Shown here: positions 9,354 through 17,748 of the stretch, in pieces | How the letters are laid out: the number at the start of each line of letters is the position of its first letter | How positions within the stretch are numbered: the stretch's first letter is position 1 | Assembly: GCA_002298915.1 (NCBI GenBank) | Contig: DBML01000008.1 | Location: forward strand, 1-64,000 | DNA length: 64,000 nucleotides | Origin: Clostridium sp. UBA699 | Lineage (GTDB): Bacteria; Bacillota; Clostridia; Clostridiales; Clostridiaceae | Direction of reading: 5' to 3' | Program-made: the position numbers and the translations under genes | The notes under the pieces: model-generated | Database searches by the model: none | What the model saw: only the letters and a program-made list of their open reading frames with translations | Told to the model about the DNA's origin: nothing

Positions 9354-9590
9354 AAAAAAAGCCCCAGATCCCAAAAGGGACCGAGGCTGTGTCGGCGGTA
9401 CCACCCTGTTTAACGCGCGCCAAATGCACGCATTCACTCAAATTGATAACGGTCAATCCCGCTGTATCCTACTGCTACTTCGGTACAGTTCTCCAAGGAA
9501 GGTTCGATATCCTCTTTATGGGAACTTTCACCGTGTGGTTCCCTCTCTGAAAAAAAGATAAAATATCTACTAGCCCTTATCGTCGAATTT
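9354..9590 (-). promoter_or_regulatory. T-box leader of proS, proline specifier CCU
   Basis: The antiterminator motif AGGGTGGTACCGCCG lies at 9393-9407. A terminator follows (stem 9361-9387, T-run 9354-9360). The specifier pattern GAA-CCU-N6-GAG puts CCU at 9500-9502, a proline codon that agrees with the gene. The apical GGTGAAAG loop typical of T-box stem I is also present. Confidence 0.95.
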
Positions 9591-9596
9591 AGTATT

Positions 9597-9625
9597 ATCA
9601 TAAAATAATTGAATGATAATGTCAA
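9597..9625 (-). promoter_or_regulatory. Near-consensus promoter for proS
   Basis: TTGACA (9620-9625), a 17-bp spacer and TATGAT (9597-9602). The -35 element begins only three bases after the metH stop codon, so proS has an independent start directly behind the methionine operon. Confidence 0.8.
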
Positions 9626-9628
9626 CCT

Positions 9629-12004
9629 CTAATTTGCGCCGAAAAACCTGTTCGCTATGCCGACGGATTCCTTGGCGTCCCTGCCGTAGAAATCTGCTCC
9701 GATGGATTCTGCGTAGCTCTCGTTCAGCACAGCTCCTCCCACCATCACCTTGCAGCCCGGGCAGTGCTGCCTCAGGTGAGCTATGGTCTCCTCCATGCTG
9801 GTGACGGTTGTCGTCATCAGCGCGCTCAGGCCCACCAGCCTCACGTCTTTTTCCAGCACTTCCTTGAGGACAGCTTCCTTAGGGACGTCCTTCCCCAGGT
9901 CGATGACCTCGAAGCCGTAGCTTTCCAGAAGGACCTTCACTATGTTCTTGCCGATGTCGTGCACGTCTCCTTTGACGGTCGCCAGGACAATCCTCCCCTT
10001 GTTGACCCCGGCCTGAGACGTAGCCGCCAACTTCTCCCTGATCGCTGAAAAAGCGTTTCGAACGGTCTCAGCCGACTGTATCAGCTGCGGCAGGAATATG
10101 TCTCCCTTCTCGTACTTGTCGCCGACGGTGTCCAGGGCAGGAATTATGTGGCCGTTAATGATGTCGAGCGGCTCTTCCTTTTCAAGCAGCTTCACCGTCG
10201 CACCCAGCGCTTCCTCCCTCAGCCCTTTTTCTATTATCTCGGAAAGCCCTCGGGAGCTTTCAGCGGTTTTCTTCACGGCTTCAACCTCTGCGCTGCTGTA
10301 TGCCTCGACGTATCTCTCGCAGTTAACGTCCTGATACCAGAGTACCCTGAAGGCGTTAATGACGTCCAGCATCCCCTTGTCCAGCGGGTTGATTATTGGC
10401 AGGTCCAGCCCGGCGGCCAGCGCAGCGGTCAGGAAAGTCCTGTTGAGCAGGCCCCTGTTCGGCAGGCCGAAGGACACGTTCGAGACACCGAGCACTGTTT
10501 TCACACCGAGCTTGTTTTTGACAAGCTCAAGGGCCTTGACAGTCTCCCTGACCTCCTTCTGCTGCGCTGCGGCGGTAAGCGTGAGGCAGTCGATGTACAC
10601 ATCGCTCCTGTCTATCCCGAAGCTCTCGGCTTTCCTCACTATCTTTTCAGCTATCTCGAACCTGCCTTCAGCTGTAGGAGGTATCCCCCTCGAGTCCAGC
10701 GTCAGCCCAACGACGGCAGCTCCGTATTTCTTTATGAGCGGGAGAACCCTGTCCAGCGTCTCGTCCTCTCCGTTCACGGAGTTGACTATGGCTTTCCCGT
10801 TGTAGATCCTCAAGGCTTTCCCTATAACATCGGGGTTGTTTGAGTCGATCTGCAGCGGCACGTCGATGACCGACTGCAGCTCCTCGACTACCTTGACCAT
10901 CATCTCAGCCTCGTTTATCTCGGGCAGCCCCACGTTGACGTCCAGTATGTCGGCGCCCGCCTCAACCTGGGCGATCGCCTCCCTGACGATGTAGTCGAGG
11001 TCCCCGTTCTTCAGGGCTTCCTTGAACAGCTTCTTTCCGGTGGGGTTTATCCTTTCCCCGATTATCCTGACTGAATCTATCTCGACCACTTTCGTAGGCG
11101 TGCACACGCTGCTCGTCCTTTTCCTCTCAAGCTTCTTCGGCTCCATCCCCCTCAGCGTTTCCGCCAGCAGCCTTATGTGGTTGTCTGTGGTTCCGCAGCA
11201 GCCACCGAGGACCCTTGCGCCGTTTTCTGCGAACTCCCTCATGCTGTCGGCGAACTGCTCCGGTGTAACCCTGAACTCTGTCCTGCCCTCAACTACCACA
11301 GGTATCCCTGCGTTCGGCTGGACCATGACAGGAACATCGGATATCTCAAGTATCCTGTTTATGAGAGGCTTCATCTCCACAGGGCCGAGAGAGCAGTTTA
11401 CCCCGAGCGCGTCTACGCCGAGCCCCCTTGCCGTTGCAACCATGGCTTCGGCGCTGCAGCCGGTGAAGGTCCTTCCGCTCTCCTCGAAGCTCATTGTGAA
11501 GAACACAGGGAGGTCGGAGTTCTCCTTCGCAGCAAGTATTGCTGCCTTGGATTCGTAAAGGTCAGTCATTGTCTCTATGAGTATGAGGTCGGCGCCGCTT
11601 TTCACTCCCTGCACAACCTGCCTTTTGAATATCCCGTATGCCCTCTCGAAGCTCAGCGTTCCCATCGGCTTAAGCAGCTCGCCGATTGGCCCTATGTCCA
11701 GGGCTACCCAGCCTTCCCTGCCTGCCAGGGCTTCCCTTGCATTGCTCACGGCGGCGTCCACAGCTTCCTCAACCGTGATCCCTGAATCCTTCAGCTTCAG
11801 CTCGTTTGCGCCGAAGGTGTTCGTCGTGATGACCGTCGCGCCCGCGTCGAGGTACTTCCTGTGGGTATCGACTATTAGCTCCCTGTTTTTTATGTTAAGT
11901 ACCTCGGGGATCTCTCCGGCCTTCAGCCCTGAGTTCTGGAGCATGGTCCCCGTCGCTCCGTCAAATACTATGAATCCTCTCCTCAATCGCTCCCTTATTT
12001 CCAT
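9629..12004 (-). CDS. metH: Cobalamin-dependent methionine synthase, core domains only
   Basis: Transfers a methyl group from 5-methyl-THF through cobalamin to homocysteine. With the ATG at 12004 the protein has 791 residues: homocysteine-binding barrel (1-290) with zinc cysteines 204, 269 and 270 (GVNCSLGP, GGCCGTT); pterin-binding barrel (about 310-570; GERINPTGKKLF, DVNVGLPE); cap and B12-binding domain (about 575-791) with GDVHDIGK, His682 being the cobalt ligand. The frame stays open much further upstream, but that part overlaps the activation-domain gene. The C-terminal AdoMet reactivation domain of E. coli MetH is missing and is encoded separately just upstream. RBS GGAGG precedes the start; operon with metF. 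Confidence 0.96.
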   Translation of the reverse strand: MEIRERLRRGFIVFDGATGTMLQNSGLKAGEIPEVLNIKNRELIVDTHRKYLDAGATVITTNTFGANELKLKDSGITVEEAVDAAVSNAREALAGREGWVALDIGPIGELLKPMGTLSFERAYGIFKRQVVQGVKSGADLILIETMTDLYESKAAILAAKENSDLPVFFTMSFEESGRTFTGCSAEAMVATARGLGVDALGVNCSLGPVEMKPLINRILEISDVPVMVQPNAGIPVVVEGRTEFRVTPEQFADSMREFAENGARVLGGCCGTTDNHIRLLAETLRGMEPKKLERKRTSSVCTPTKVVEIDSVRIIGERINPTGKKLFKEALKNGDLDYIVREAIAQVEAGADILDVNVGLPEINEAEMMVKVVEELQSVIDVPLQIDSNNPDVIGKALRIYNGKAIVNSVNGEDETLDRVLPLIKKYGAAVVGLTLDSRGIPPTAEGRFEIAEKIVRKAESFGIDRSDVYIDCLTLTAAAQQKEVRETVKALELVKNKLGVKTVLGVSNVSFGLPNRGLLNRTFLTAALAAGLDLPIINPLDKGMLDVINAFRVLWYQDVNCERYVEAYSSAEVEAVKKTAESSRGLSEIIEKGLREEALGATVKLLEKEEPLDIINGHIIPALDTVGDKYEKGDIFLPQLIQSAETVRNAFSAIREKLAATSQAGVNKGRIVLATVKGDVHDIGKNIVKVLLESYGFEVIDLGKDVPKEAVLKEVLEKDVRLVGLSALMTTTVTSMEETIAHLRQHCPGCKVMVGGAVLNESYAESIGADFYGRDAKESVGIANRFFGAN

Positions 12005-12009
12005 CCTAT

Positions 12010-12675
12010 CTATTCCTCCGTTCTTTTGTAGGCGCATTCCTTGTTGTTGCTGCAGGCTGCGCAGCCTGAGGCAGCCATCCTGCAGCTGCTGCCTGTGATG
12101 CCCATCACCGCTGTAACCGACTTCCTCGGCAGAAGTATGTTTGTGGACGATGCGGTGAGGCCGATCCTCCTGCCCGCGTCCAGCACCGCCAGAAAACCCT
12201 TCTGCAGGTTTATCGGAAGGTCGCCGTAGCCCGGACTGAAGCGCCAGGTCAGGTGTTCGCCTTCCTTCAGCTTGCTTTTTTCTATATCCTCGCACACCTT
12301 GTCGCATACGTCCTCGATGTATGCGGTGGCGCATGCGTCCAGTATCAGCGCTTTCGTCAGGTCCTTCTTTTCAAAGTACCTTATCCTCTTGTCGACATCG
12401 CTGCCAAGGGTTGCGGCCAGCAGCATGCAGGAGTCCGACTCGCCCAGGTGCCTTGAGATCGCCTTTCCGGTCAGCTCGAACAGCCCGTTTTCCAGGATCA
12501 CCGAGCCGTCGCGGCCTGTTATGCTGAAGGTCCTCAGGATGTATTTAGGCGAGGCAACCGCCTTTATCTCCTCTATGCACTCGTCAACGAGCTCCTCCAG
12601 CTTCTCTCCTACCTCCTGACCTCTGTGGCCAAGGTACCGCAGCACTTCCTTCCTTTCTATCCCGAAACGCTCCAT
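12010..12675 (-). CDS. Methionine synthase reactivation domain as a separate protein
   Basis: A 221-residue protein that matches the C-terminal AdoMet-binding activation domain of MetH (RFSPGYGDLPI and LLPRKSVTAVMGI). In single-chain MetH this domain re-methylates oxidised cob(II)alamin with AdoMet and an electron donor. Here it stands alone between metF and metH, five bases from the metH start and three from the metF stop. The C terminus carries a cysteine cluster (GSSCRMAASGCAACSNNKEC) that could bind a metal or cluster. The split arrangement is known in anaerobes. Its natural electron donor is not shown here. Confidence 0.9.
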   Translation of the reverse strand: MERFGIERKEVLRYLGHRGQEVGEKLEELVDECIEEIKAVASPKYILRTFSITGRDGSVILENGLFELTGKAISRHLGESDSCMLLAATLGSDVDKRIRYFEKKDLTKALILDACATAYIEDVCDKVCEDIEKSKLKEGEHLTWRFSPGYGDLPINLQKGFLAVLDAGRRIGLTASSTNILLPRKSVTAVMGITGSSCRMAASGCAACSNNKECAYKRTEE

Positions 12676-12678
12676 AAG

Positions 12679-13560
12679 CTATACCGCCTCGTTCAGAGCA
12701 GTCCTTATGGAGCCTATGTTCTCGGTGATCTTCTTGGCTACATACGGGTTGTTCATGGTATAGAGATGGACTCCAGGTGCCCCCGATGAAACAAGGTCGA
12801 CTATCTGGTCCAGCGCGAAAGCTATCCCGGCCTCTCTGAGCGCAATCGGATCGTGCTCGTATCTGTCCATAATCCTAAGGAACTTCTTCGGTATGGCTGT
12901 TCCGCACATGTTCATTATCCTTTCCACCTGCGCCTTGTTTATAACAGGCATGATCCCCGCCTGTATAGGAACGTTTATGTTTTTCTGCGCAGCCTTGCTG
13001 ACATAGTCATAGTAAAGGTTGTTGTCGAAGAACAGCTGTGTTGTGAAATGCTCGGCTCCCGCGTCGGCTTTCAGCTTGAGTATCTCCATCTCGCGCCTGA
13101 GGTCCTTGCTTTCTATGTGGCCTTCAGGATAGCACGCTGCCGAGATCCCCAGGTCGCTCGTTTGCCTGATGTAGGCGATGAGCTCGTTAGCGTACCTGAA
13201 GTCGCCCGGCTTGTACTGGTTCAGCGGCACGTCCCCCCTCAGGGCAAGGACGTTGTCCACGTTGTTTTCCTTTAGGCCCTTCACGATGGTGTCTATCGTC
13301 TCCATCGTAGAGCTGATGCAGGTAAGGTGGGCCAGCGCCTCGATCCCGTGCTTGTTCTTTACAAGCGACGCAAGCTCCGTTGTCCTGTTGTTTGAAAGGT
13401 TTCCGCCTGCTCCGTAGGTCACGCTTATGTAGTCTGGCCCCAGCAAGCTCAGCTCGTCAATCGTGTCGAAAACGGTCTTTATGGGCGAAGTGAGCTTTGG
13501 TGGGAATATTTCAAACGAGTATACGACTTTCTTTTCCTTAAACAATTCTTTGATTCTCAT
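12679..13560 (-). CDS. metF: Methylenetetrahydrofolate reductase
   Basis: Reduces 5,10-methylene-THF to 5-methyl-THF, the methyl donor for MetH. 293 residues with the FAD-binding TIM barrel: SFEIFPPK near the N terminus, SVTYGAGG, ALRGD and a FITTQLFF-like HFTTQLFFDN strand. The ATG at 13560 has GGAGA seven bases upstream. The frame can be read 25 codons further, but that would translate through the SAM-I riboswitch terminator, so the shorter start is right. First gene of the metF / activation domain / metH operon. No metV zinc-finger partner gene is adjacent. Confidence 0.95.
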   Translation of the reverse strand: MRIKELFKEKKVVYSFEIFPPKLTSPIKTVFDTIDELSLLGPDYISVTYGAGGNLSNNRTTELASLVKNKHGIEALAHLTCISSTMETIDTIVKGLKENNVDNVLALRGDVPLNQYKPGDFRYANELIAYIRQTSDLGISAACYPEGHIESKDLRREMEILKLKADAGAEHFTTQLFFDNNLYYDYVSKAAQKNINVPIQAGIMPVINKAQVERIMNMCGTAIPKKFLRIMDRYEHDPIALREAGIAFALDQIVDLVSSGAPGVHLYTMNNPYVAKKITENIGSIRTALNEAV

Positions 13561-13590
13561 GTTTATTCTCCTTTTCCGATTAGTGCAAAT

Positions 13591-13754
13591 AAAAAAACTC
13601 TCCGCCTGCAAAGGCGAAGAGAATATAAAAAGCAAGTTCCGAACTTCTACTTATCTCTCAGCATCGCCGCAGGAATTAGCACCATGTATGCAAATGAAAC
13701 ATACTGGTTGCCGGGTTTCATAGGGCCAGTCCCTCCACCTCTCTAGATAAGAAC
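13591..13754 (-). promoter_or_regulatory. SAM-I riboswitch (S-box) with terminator
   Basis: The aptamer (13648-13754) shows the S-box core: P1 strands CTTATCTAG and AGAGATAAG, GAGGGACTGGCCC, ATGAAACCCGGCAACC, the GGTGCTAATTCCTGC segment and GATGCTGAGAG. A terminator follows (stem 13598-13622, T-run 13591-13597) before metF. High S-adenosylmethionine should turn the metF-metH operon off. Confidence 0.97.
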
Positions 13755-13776
13755 GCGTTATTAAATTATAAAAAAT

Positions 13777-13805
13777 ATTATACTAAAAGATTTCAGATTA
13801 ATCAA
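13777..13805 (-). promoter_or_regulatory. Promoter for the SAM-I/metF transcript
   Basis: TTGATT (13800-13805), a 17-bp spacer and TATAAT (13777-13782), about 20 bp upstream of the riboswitch aptamer. Confidence 0.75.
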
Positions 13806-13865
13806 TACATTTCATGGAATTTTATTTCCGGGCTGCCCCTGCGGCCCTTCTTCCCTATGTCCTTA

Positions 13866-14300
13866 TTACTCCTCGAGCATGGATGTGCAGTGAGGGCATC
13901 TCGTAGCCTCTTTAGGTATTTCGCTTAGGCAGTATTTGCATTTCTTCATTGTTGCAGGAGCCGGCACTTCCTTTTTCTTGAATCGGTTGAGCTGCTTAAT
14001 AACAATGAAGATCGAGAATGCTATGATTAGGAAGTCGATGATGTTGTTGAAGAAAAGGCCGTAGTTCAAAGTTGCAACACCTGCAGCCTTTGCTTCCTCG
14101 ATCGTCTTGAACGAGCCTTTTCCCAGCGTTATGAACAGATTAGAAAAGTTGGTGTTGCCCAAAATGAGCCCCAGCAGAGGCATGATGATGTCGCTCACCA
14201 GCGAGGACACAATCTTTCCGAACGCTCCGCCGATTATGATGCCTACAGCCAGGTCGATCATGTTGCCTTTCAGTGCAAATTCCTTAAATTCCTTCCACAT
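13866..14300 (-). CDS. mscL: Large-conductance mechanosensitive channel with C-terminal zinc ribbon
   Basis: Forms a membrane channel that opens under osmotic tension. Residues 1-100 give the MscL fold: amphipathic N terminus (MWKEFKEFALKGNMIDLAVG), TM1 (about 16-45) and TM2 (about 78-103). The usual C-terminal helical bundle is replaced or extended by a CX2C-X10-CX2C zinc ribbon (Cys121, 124, 135, 138). 144 residues. GGAGG RBS eight to nine bases upstream, and an extended -10 promoter TGGTATAAT about 30 bp upstream (-10 at 14333-14338). Monocistronic. Confidence 0.95.
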   Translation of the reverse strand: MWKEFKEFALKGNMIDLAVGIIIGGAFGKIVSSLVSDIIMPLLGLILGNTNFSNLFITLGKGSFKTIEEAKAAGVATLNYGLFFNNIIDFLIIAFSIFIVIKQLNRFKKKEVPAPATMKKCKYCLSEIPKEATRCPHCTSMLEE

Positions 14301-14356
14301 AATGAAACCTCCTCCGCTTGTTTGTTAGGAATATTATACCACAGGGTGATGTAATA

Positions 14357-14386
14357 AAAAATGCCTCCCGCATGGAAGGCATTTTT
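14357..14386 (-). terminator. Terminator downstream of ptb
   Basis: The stem AAAATGCCT/AGGCATTTT with a GC-rich loop ends in T residues on the minus strand, 34 bp after the ptb stop codon. It closes the buk-iorAB-ptb operon. Confidence 0.85.
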
Positions 14387-14419
14387 CACGTGTGTACTAT
14401 GAGGGTATTTTATGATTAA

Positions 14420-15322
14420 CTAGGATGCTGCCGCTGATATTACAAGGGATAAATATTTTTCCTCCGAGGAAGCTCCCCTTGAGGTTAGGACTATTGGAAC
14501 CTTAGCTCCCACTATGAAACCTGCCATCTTGGCGCCTGCTGAGTATACGAGGCATTTGCCCAGTATGTTTCCGGCTGTTATGTTTGGCACTATGAGTACG
14601 TCCGGATCTCCTGCCACAGGGCTGTCGAAGCCTTTTATCAGTCCTGACTCCTTGTTCATGGCTATGTCGTAGGATATAGGCCCTTCGACATAGCAGCCCG
14701 AGATTTCGCCGTTCTGGTTCATCTCCTTGAGCTTGCCTGCGTCTACCGACTCAGGCATCTTAGGGTTCACCGTCTCGACTGCAGCGAGAACGCCAACCTT
14801 AGGGTTTTCATACCCAAGGGAGTGAAGCACGTCCACAGCGTTTTCTATTATCTTTTTCTTCTGCTCCAGGTCCGGGTACATCATCATTCCGCCGTCTGTT
14901 GTTATGAGCAGCTTATGGTAGGTAGGTATCTCCTGTATCGCCACGTGGGACATGACCTTTCCTGTCCTGAGACCTTTTTCCTTGTCAACAACAGCCCTTA
15001 GGAGGTCTGCTGTCTGGAGCTTGCCCTTCATGATGAAGTCTGCCTGTCCGTTCCTTGCCAGCTCTACAGCCTTGGCTGCTGCTTCGCTGTCGTCTGCAGT
15101 CTCTATTATGGAATCGTCGCTTACTGTTTTTCCCAGCTTTGCAGCGATCTCCTTGATTTTTTCCTTGTTGCCTATAAGCACCGGTTCAACTATGTTGTTT
15201 TCCACTGCTTCGAACACCGCTTCAAGCGCGTGCTCATCATGCGCAGCAGCTACCGCTACCTTTTTCTTGCCTTCGAAGCTCTGAACTTTCTTTATGAGCT
15301 CATCGAAATTCTTAATGACCAT
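14420..15322 (-). CDS. ptb: Phosphate butyryltransferase
   Basis: Converts an acyl-CoA and phosphate to acyl-phosphate and CoA, the step before ATP formation by butyrate kinase. 300 residues of the PTA/PTB family; visible features include VGAKVPIVLTSRGASSEEKYLSL at the C terminus, LITTDGGMMMYPDL and the VNPKMPESVDA segment. Last gene of an operon with buk, iorA and iorB, 16 bp after iorB, RBS GGGGAGGG. Because it is linked to indolepyruvate oxidoreductase instead of butyryl-CoA genes, arylacetyl-CoA or branched acyl-CoA are likely substrates; that is inferred from context. Confidence 0.93.
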   Translation of the reverse strand: MVIKNFDELIKKVQSFEGKKKVAVAAAHDEHALEAVFEAVENNIVEPVLIGNKEKIKEIAAKLGKTVSDDSIIETADDSEAAAKAVELARNGQADFIMKGKLQTADLLRAVVDKEKGLRTGKVMSHVAIQEIPTYHKLLITTDGGMMMYPDLEQKKKIIENAVDVLHSLGYENPKVGVLAAVETVNPKMPESVDAGKLKEMNQNGEISGCYVEGPISYDIAMNKESGLIKGFDSPVAGDPDVLIVPNITAGNILGKCLVYSAGAKMAGFIVGAKVPIVLTSRGASSEEKYLSLVISAAAS

Positions 15323-15338
15323 TCGGAACCCTCCCCGA

Positions 15339-15914
15339 TTACTTTACTACGTCCATTCCTGCTTTGAGAGCCTTTAGGTTTAGTTCAACAAAAGCTGGTT
15401 TTACGTTGTCTCTTATTATCTTTTCCCAGTTGATTTCTGTCAGATTCATAGCCTTGATAAGTGCTCCCAGCAGAACTATGTTCATAGTCTTTGGGTTTCC
15501 AATCTCCTTGGCTATTTCAGCTGCGTTGATTACCGTTGTCTGCGCGCTTGCTTTCAATACATCCAGTATTCCTTCAGGATAGTCAACCTTTCCAGAAAGG
15601 ATTGGAGCTGAAGGGATCTTGTAGTCATTGACAACGATCTTTCCACTTGGCTTGAGGTATTCAAGCCATCTGAGCGCTTCCATCATTTCGAAGGAGACAA
15701 GTATGTCTGCTCCGCCGATTTCTATAACCGGTGACTGAACTTTTTCACCGTATCTTACCTGCGAGGAAACGGATCCGCCTCTCTGCGACATTCCGTGTAT
15801 TTCGCTCATCTTTACATCGTAGCCCGCTTCCATAAGGCCTGTTGTTAAAAGTTTACTAGCCAGAATAGTACCCTGTCCGCCTACTCCAACCAACATTATG
15901 CTTTTTGTTGCCAT
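15339..15914 (-). CDS. iorB: Indolepyruvate:ferredoxin oxidoreductase, beta subunit
   Basis: The 191-residue gamma-type domain subunit of the enzyme that oxidatively decarboxylates aryl-2-oxoacids to aryl-acetyl-CoA, reducing ferredoxin. It begins with the family's MLVGVGGQGTILASKLL nucleotide/CoA-binding loop and has EIHGMSQRGGSVSSQVRYG. Starts one base after the iorA stop, with its RBS inside iorA, so the two subunits are translationally coupled in equal amounts. Confidence 0.94.
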   Translation of the reverse strand: MATKSIMLVGVGGQGTILASKLLTTGLMEAGYDVKMSEIHGMSQRGGSVSSQVRYGEKVQSPVIEIGGADILVSFEMMEALRWLEYLKPSGKIVVNDYKIPSAPILSGKVDYPEGILDVLKASAQTTVINAAEIAKEIGNPKTMNIVLLGALIKAMNLTEINWEKIIRDNVKPAFVELNLKALKAGMDVVK

Positions 15915-15915
15915 A

Positions 15916-17700
15916 TTATTTTGCCTCCTTTTCGATAGCTTTCACTGGACATACCTGAGCACATACTTCGCATCCAACGCAAGTTGTGGCATCTATAACG
16001 GCTTTCTTGCTTTCCTTGTTGAATGAAACGGCAGGACATCCGACAGTTATGCATTTCTTGCAGCCTATGCATTTTGCTTCGTCAACCTTGCATTTTGTTG
16101 TGAATGCTCCGCAGAACTCTTCCTTGTCTTCCTTTGACAGTTTCTTGAGAACGCAAGGATATCTTGTGATTATTACCGAAGGTTCGTCTATGCTGAACGC
16201 CCAGTCGATTACTTCCTTAACCGCTTTCAGGTCATTAGGGTCTACAACTCTTACGTTCTTAATGCCTAATGATTTGACAAGCGTTTCTATGTCCACCATT
16301 GAAGTTTCTTCTCCCTGGAGCGTGTATCCACTTCCCGGATTTTCCTGGTGTCCTGTCATTCCTGTGATCCTGTTGTCAAGTATTACGTTTATGGCATTGC
16401 CCCTGTTGTAGAGAGCTCCCATAAGAGAGTTTATTCCTGAGTGGAAGAACGTTGAGTCTCCGAGAACTCCTACAGCCCTCTTTGTGTTGTCTTCCTTCAT
16501 GTTGAACACCTGCTGCAAGCCGTGAGCCATGCTTAAGCTTGCTCCCATGCAGACAGCCAAATCCATAGCGTTGTAAGGCGGTGCAAAGCCCAGCGTGTAG
16601 CAGCCTATGTCTCCGGATATTACCGCATCTTTTCTCTTTCCGATTTCGTAGAAGAATCCTCTGTGAGGGCAGCCTGCGCAGAGTGACGGCGGTCTTGGAA
16701 CAACCTTGCTCTTGTCGTAGTCTATCGAATCCAGATTCTTGCCGTACAACGCTTTTCTGAGCACATCAGGAGTCATCTCTCCCATGTAAGGGAACACGTC
16801 TTTCCCGTGGCATTCTATTCCGAGCATCTTCATCTCGTTCTCTATGATTGGGTCATTCTCTTCGATTACGTATATCTTGTCCACTTTCGAAGCGAACTCC
16901 TTGAGCAGCTTGTGAGGAAGCGGATTTGTGAATCCAAGCTTGAGGTATGATGCGTCTTCTCCGAACACTTCTTTAGCAAACACATAGCTGCAGCCTGATG
17001 CCACAACGCCTATTTTAGTGCCGTTGATTTCCATGAAGTTCAGAGGTGAGTTGTTTGAATACTCCTCGAGCTTGTTCATTCTTTCTTCAACTTTAACCCT
17101 GAGCTTTCTTGCGTTTGCAGGAACGGTTACTGTCTTTTCTGCATTCTTGACATATTCCTTTATGTCGACTTCCTTCCTGTCACCGCATTCTACTATGCAT
17201 TTGGAGTGGCAGAGTCTTGTAGTAACCCTGAACAGTACAGGTGTGTCGTACTCTTCGCTCACGTCGAACGCTGTCTTTATCATGTCCTTTGCTTCCTGGC
17301 TGTCTGACGGCTCGAACATAGGGATCTTTGCGAACCTTGCATAGTTTCTGTTGTCCTGCTCGTTCTGTGATGAGTGCTGTCCCGGTTCGTCAGCTGAAAC
17401 CAGTATGAGCCCTCCGTTAACTCCTGTGTAAGCGTTTGTGAAAAGCGGGTCAGCCGCAACGTTTACTCCAACATGCTTCATAGCTGATATTGCTCTCGCT
17501 CCGGCAAACGATGCGCCGATTACGAATTCCAGGGCAACCTTTTCGTTTGTTCCCCATTCAGCCTTGATGTCCTCTTTGTACAACGCTATGTTCTCGAGGA
17601 TCTCTGTGCTAGGTGTGCCTGGATATGCGGATGCATATCTTACTCCTGCTTCCCATGCTCCACGAGCTATAGCTTCGTTTCCAGTAAGTAATTTTTTCAT
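15916..17700 (-). CDS. iorA: Indolepyruvate:ferredoxin oxidoreductase, alpha subunit
   Basis: A 594-residue thiamine diphosphate enzyme. N-terminal pyrimidine-binding domain (GNEAIARGAWEAGVRYASAYPGTPS), middle domain, TPP/Mg domain (GDIGCYTLGFAPPYNAMD, GDSTFFHSG with the NAINVILDNRITGMTGHQENPG stretch), and a C-terminal ferredoxin domain with two CX2CX2CX3C-type motifs (CIGCKKC, CVGCEVCAQVC; the first is slightly irregular, CITVGCP). With IorB it converts indole-, phenyl- or hydroxyphenylpyruvate to the aryl-acetyl-CoA. RBS AGGGGAAAG. Neighbouring buk and ptb would capture the product's thioester energy as ATP. Confidence 0.95.
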   Translation of the reverse strand: MKKLLTGNEAIARGAWEAGVRYASAYPGTPSTEILENIALYKEDIKAEWGTNEKVALEFVIGASFAGARAISAMKHVGVNVAADPLFTNAYTGVNGGLILVSADEPGQHSSQNEQDNRNYARFAKIPMFEPSDSQEAKDMIKTAFDVSEEYDTPVLFRVTTRLCHSKCIVECGDRKEVDIKEYVKNAEKTVTVPANARKLRVKVEERMNKLEEYSNNSPLNFMEINGTKIGVVASGCSYVFAKEVFGEDASYLKLGFTNPLPHKLLKEFASKVDKIYVIEENDPIIENEMKMLGIECHGKDVFPYMGEMTPDVLRKALYGKNLDSIDYDKSKVVPRPPSLCAGCPHRGFFYEIGKRKDAVISGDIGCYTLGFAPPYNAMDLAVCMGASLSMAHGLQQVFNMKEDNTKRAVGVLGDSTFFHSGINSLMGALYNRGNAINVILDNRITGMTGHQENPGSGYTLQGEETSMVDIETLVKSLGIKNVRVVDPNDLKAVKEVIDWAFSIDEPSVIITRYPCVLKKLSKEDKEEFCGAFTTKCKVDEAKCIGCKKCITVGCPAVSFNKESKKAVIDATTCVGCEVCAQVCPVKAIEKEAK

Positions 17701-17748
17701 CTTCTTTCCCCTTTTCCATATATTTTAATTATTTCTTGAGCTTTTTTA

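Noticed and set aside
12005..12334. N-terminal extension of metH by 110 codons
   Set aside because: It overlaps the activation-domain gene in another frame and has low-complexity arginine-rich sequence; the ATG at 12004 has a good RBS and begins at the family's normal N terminus.
13561..13635. N-terminal extension of metF
   Set aside because: It would translate the SAM-I terminator; the shorter start has a well-placed RBS.
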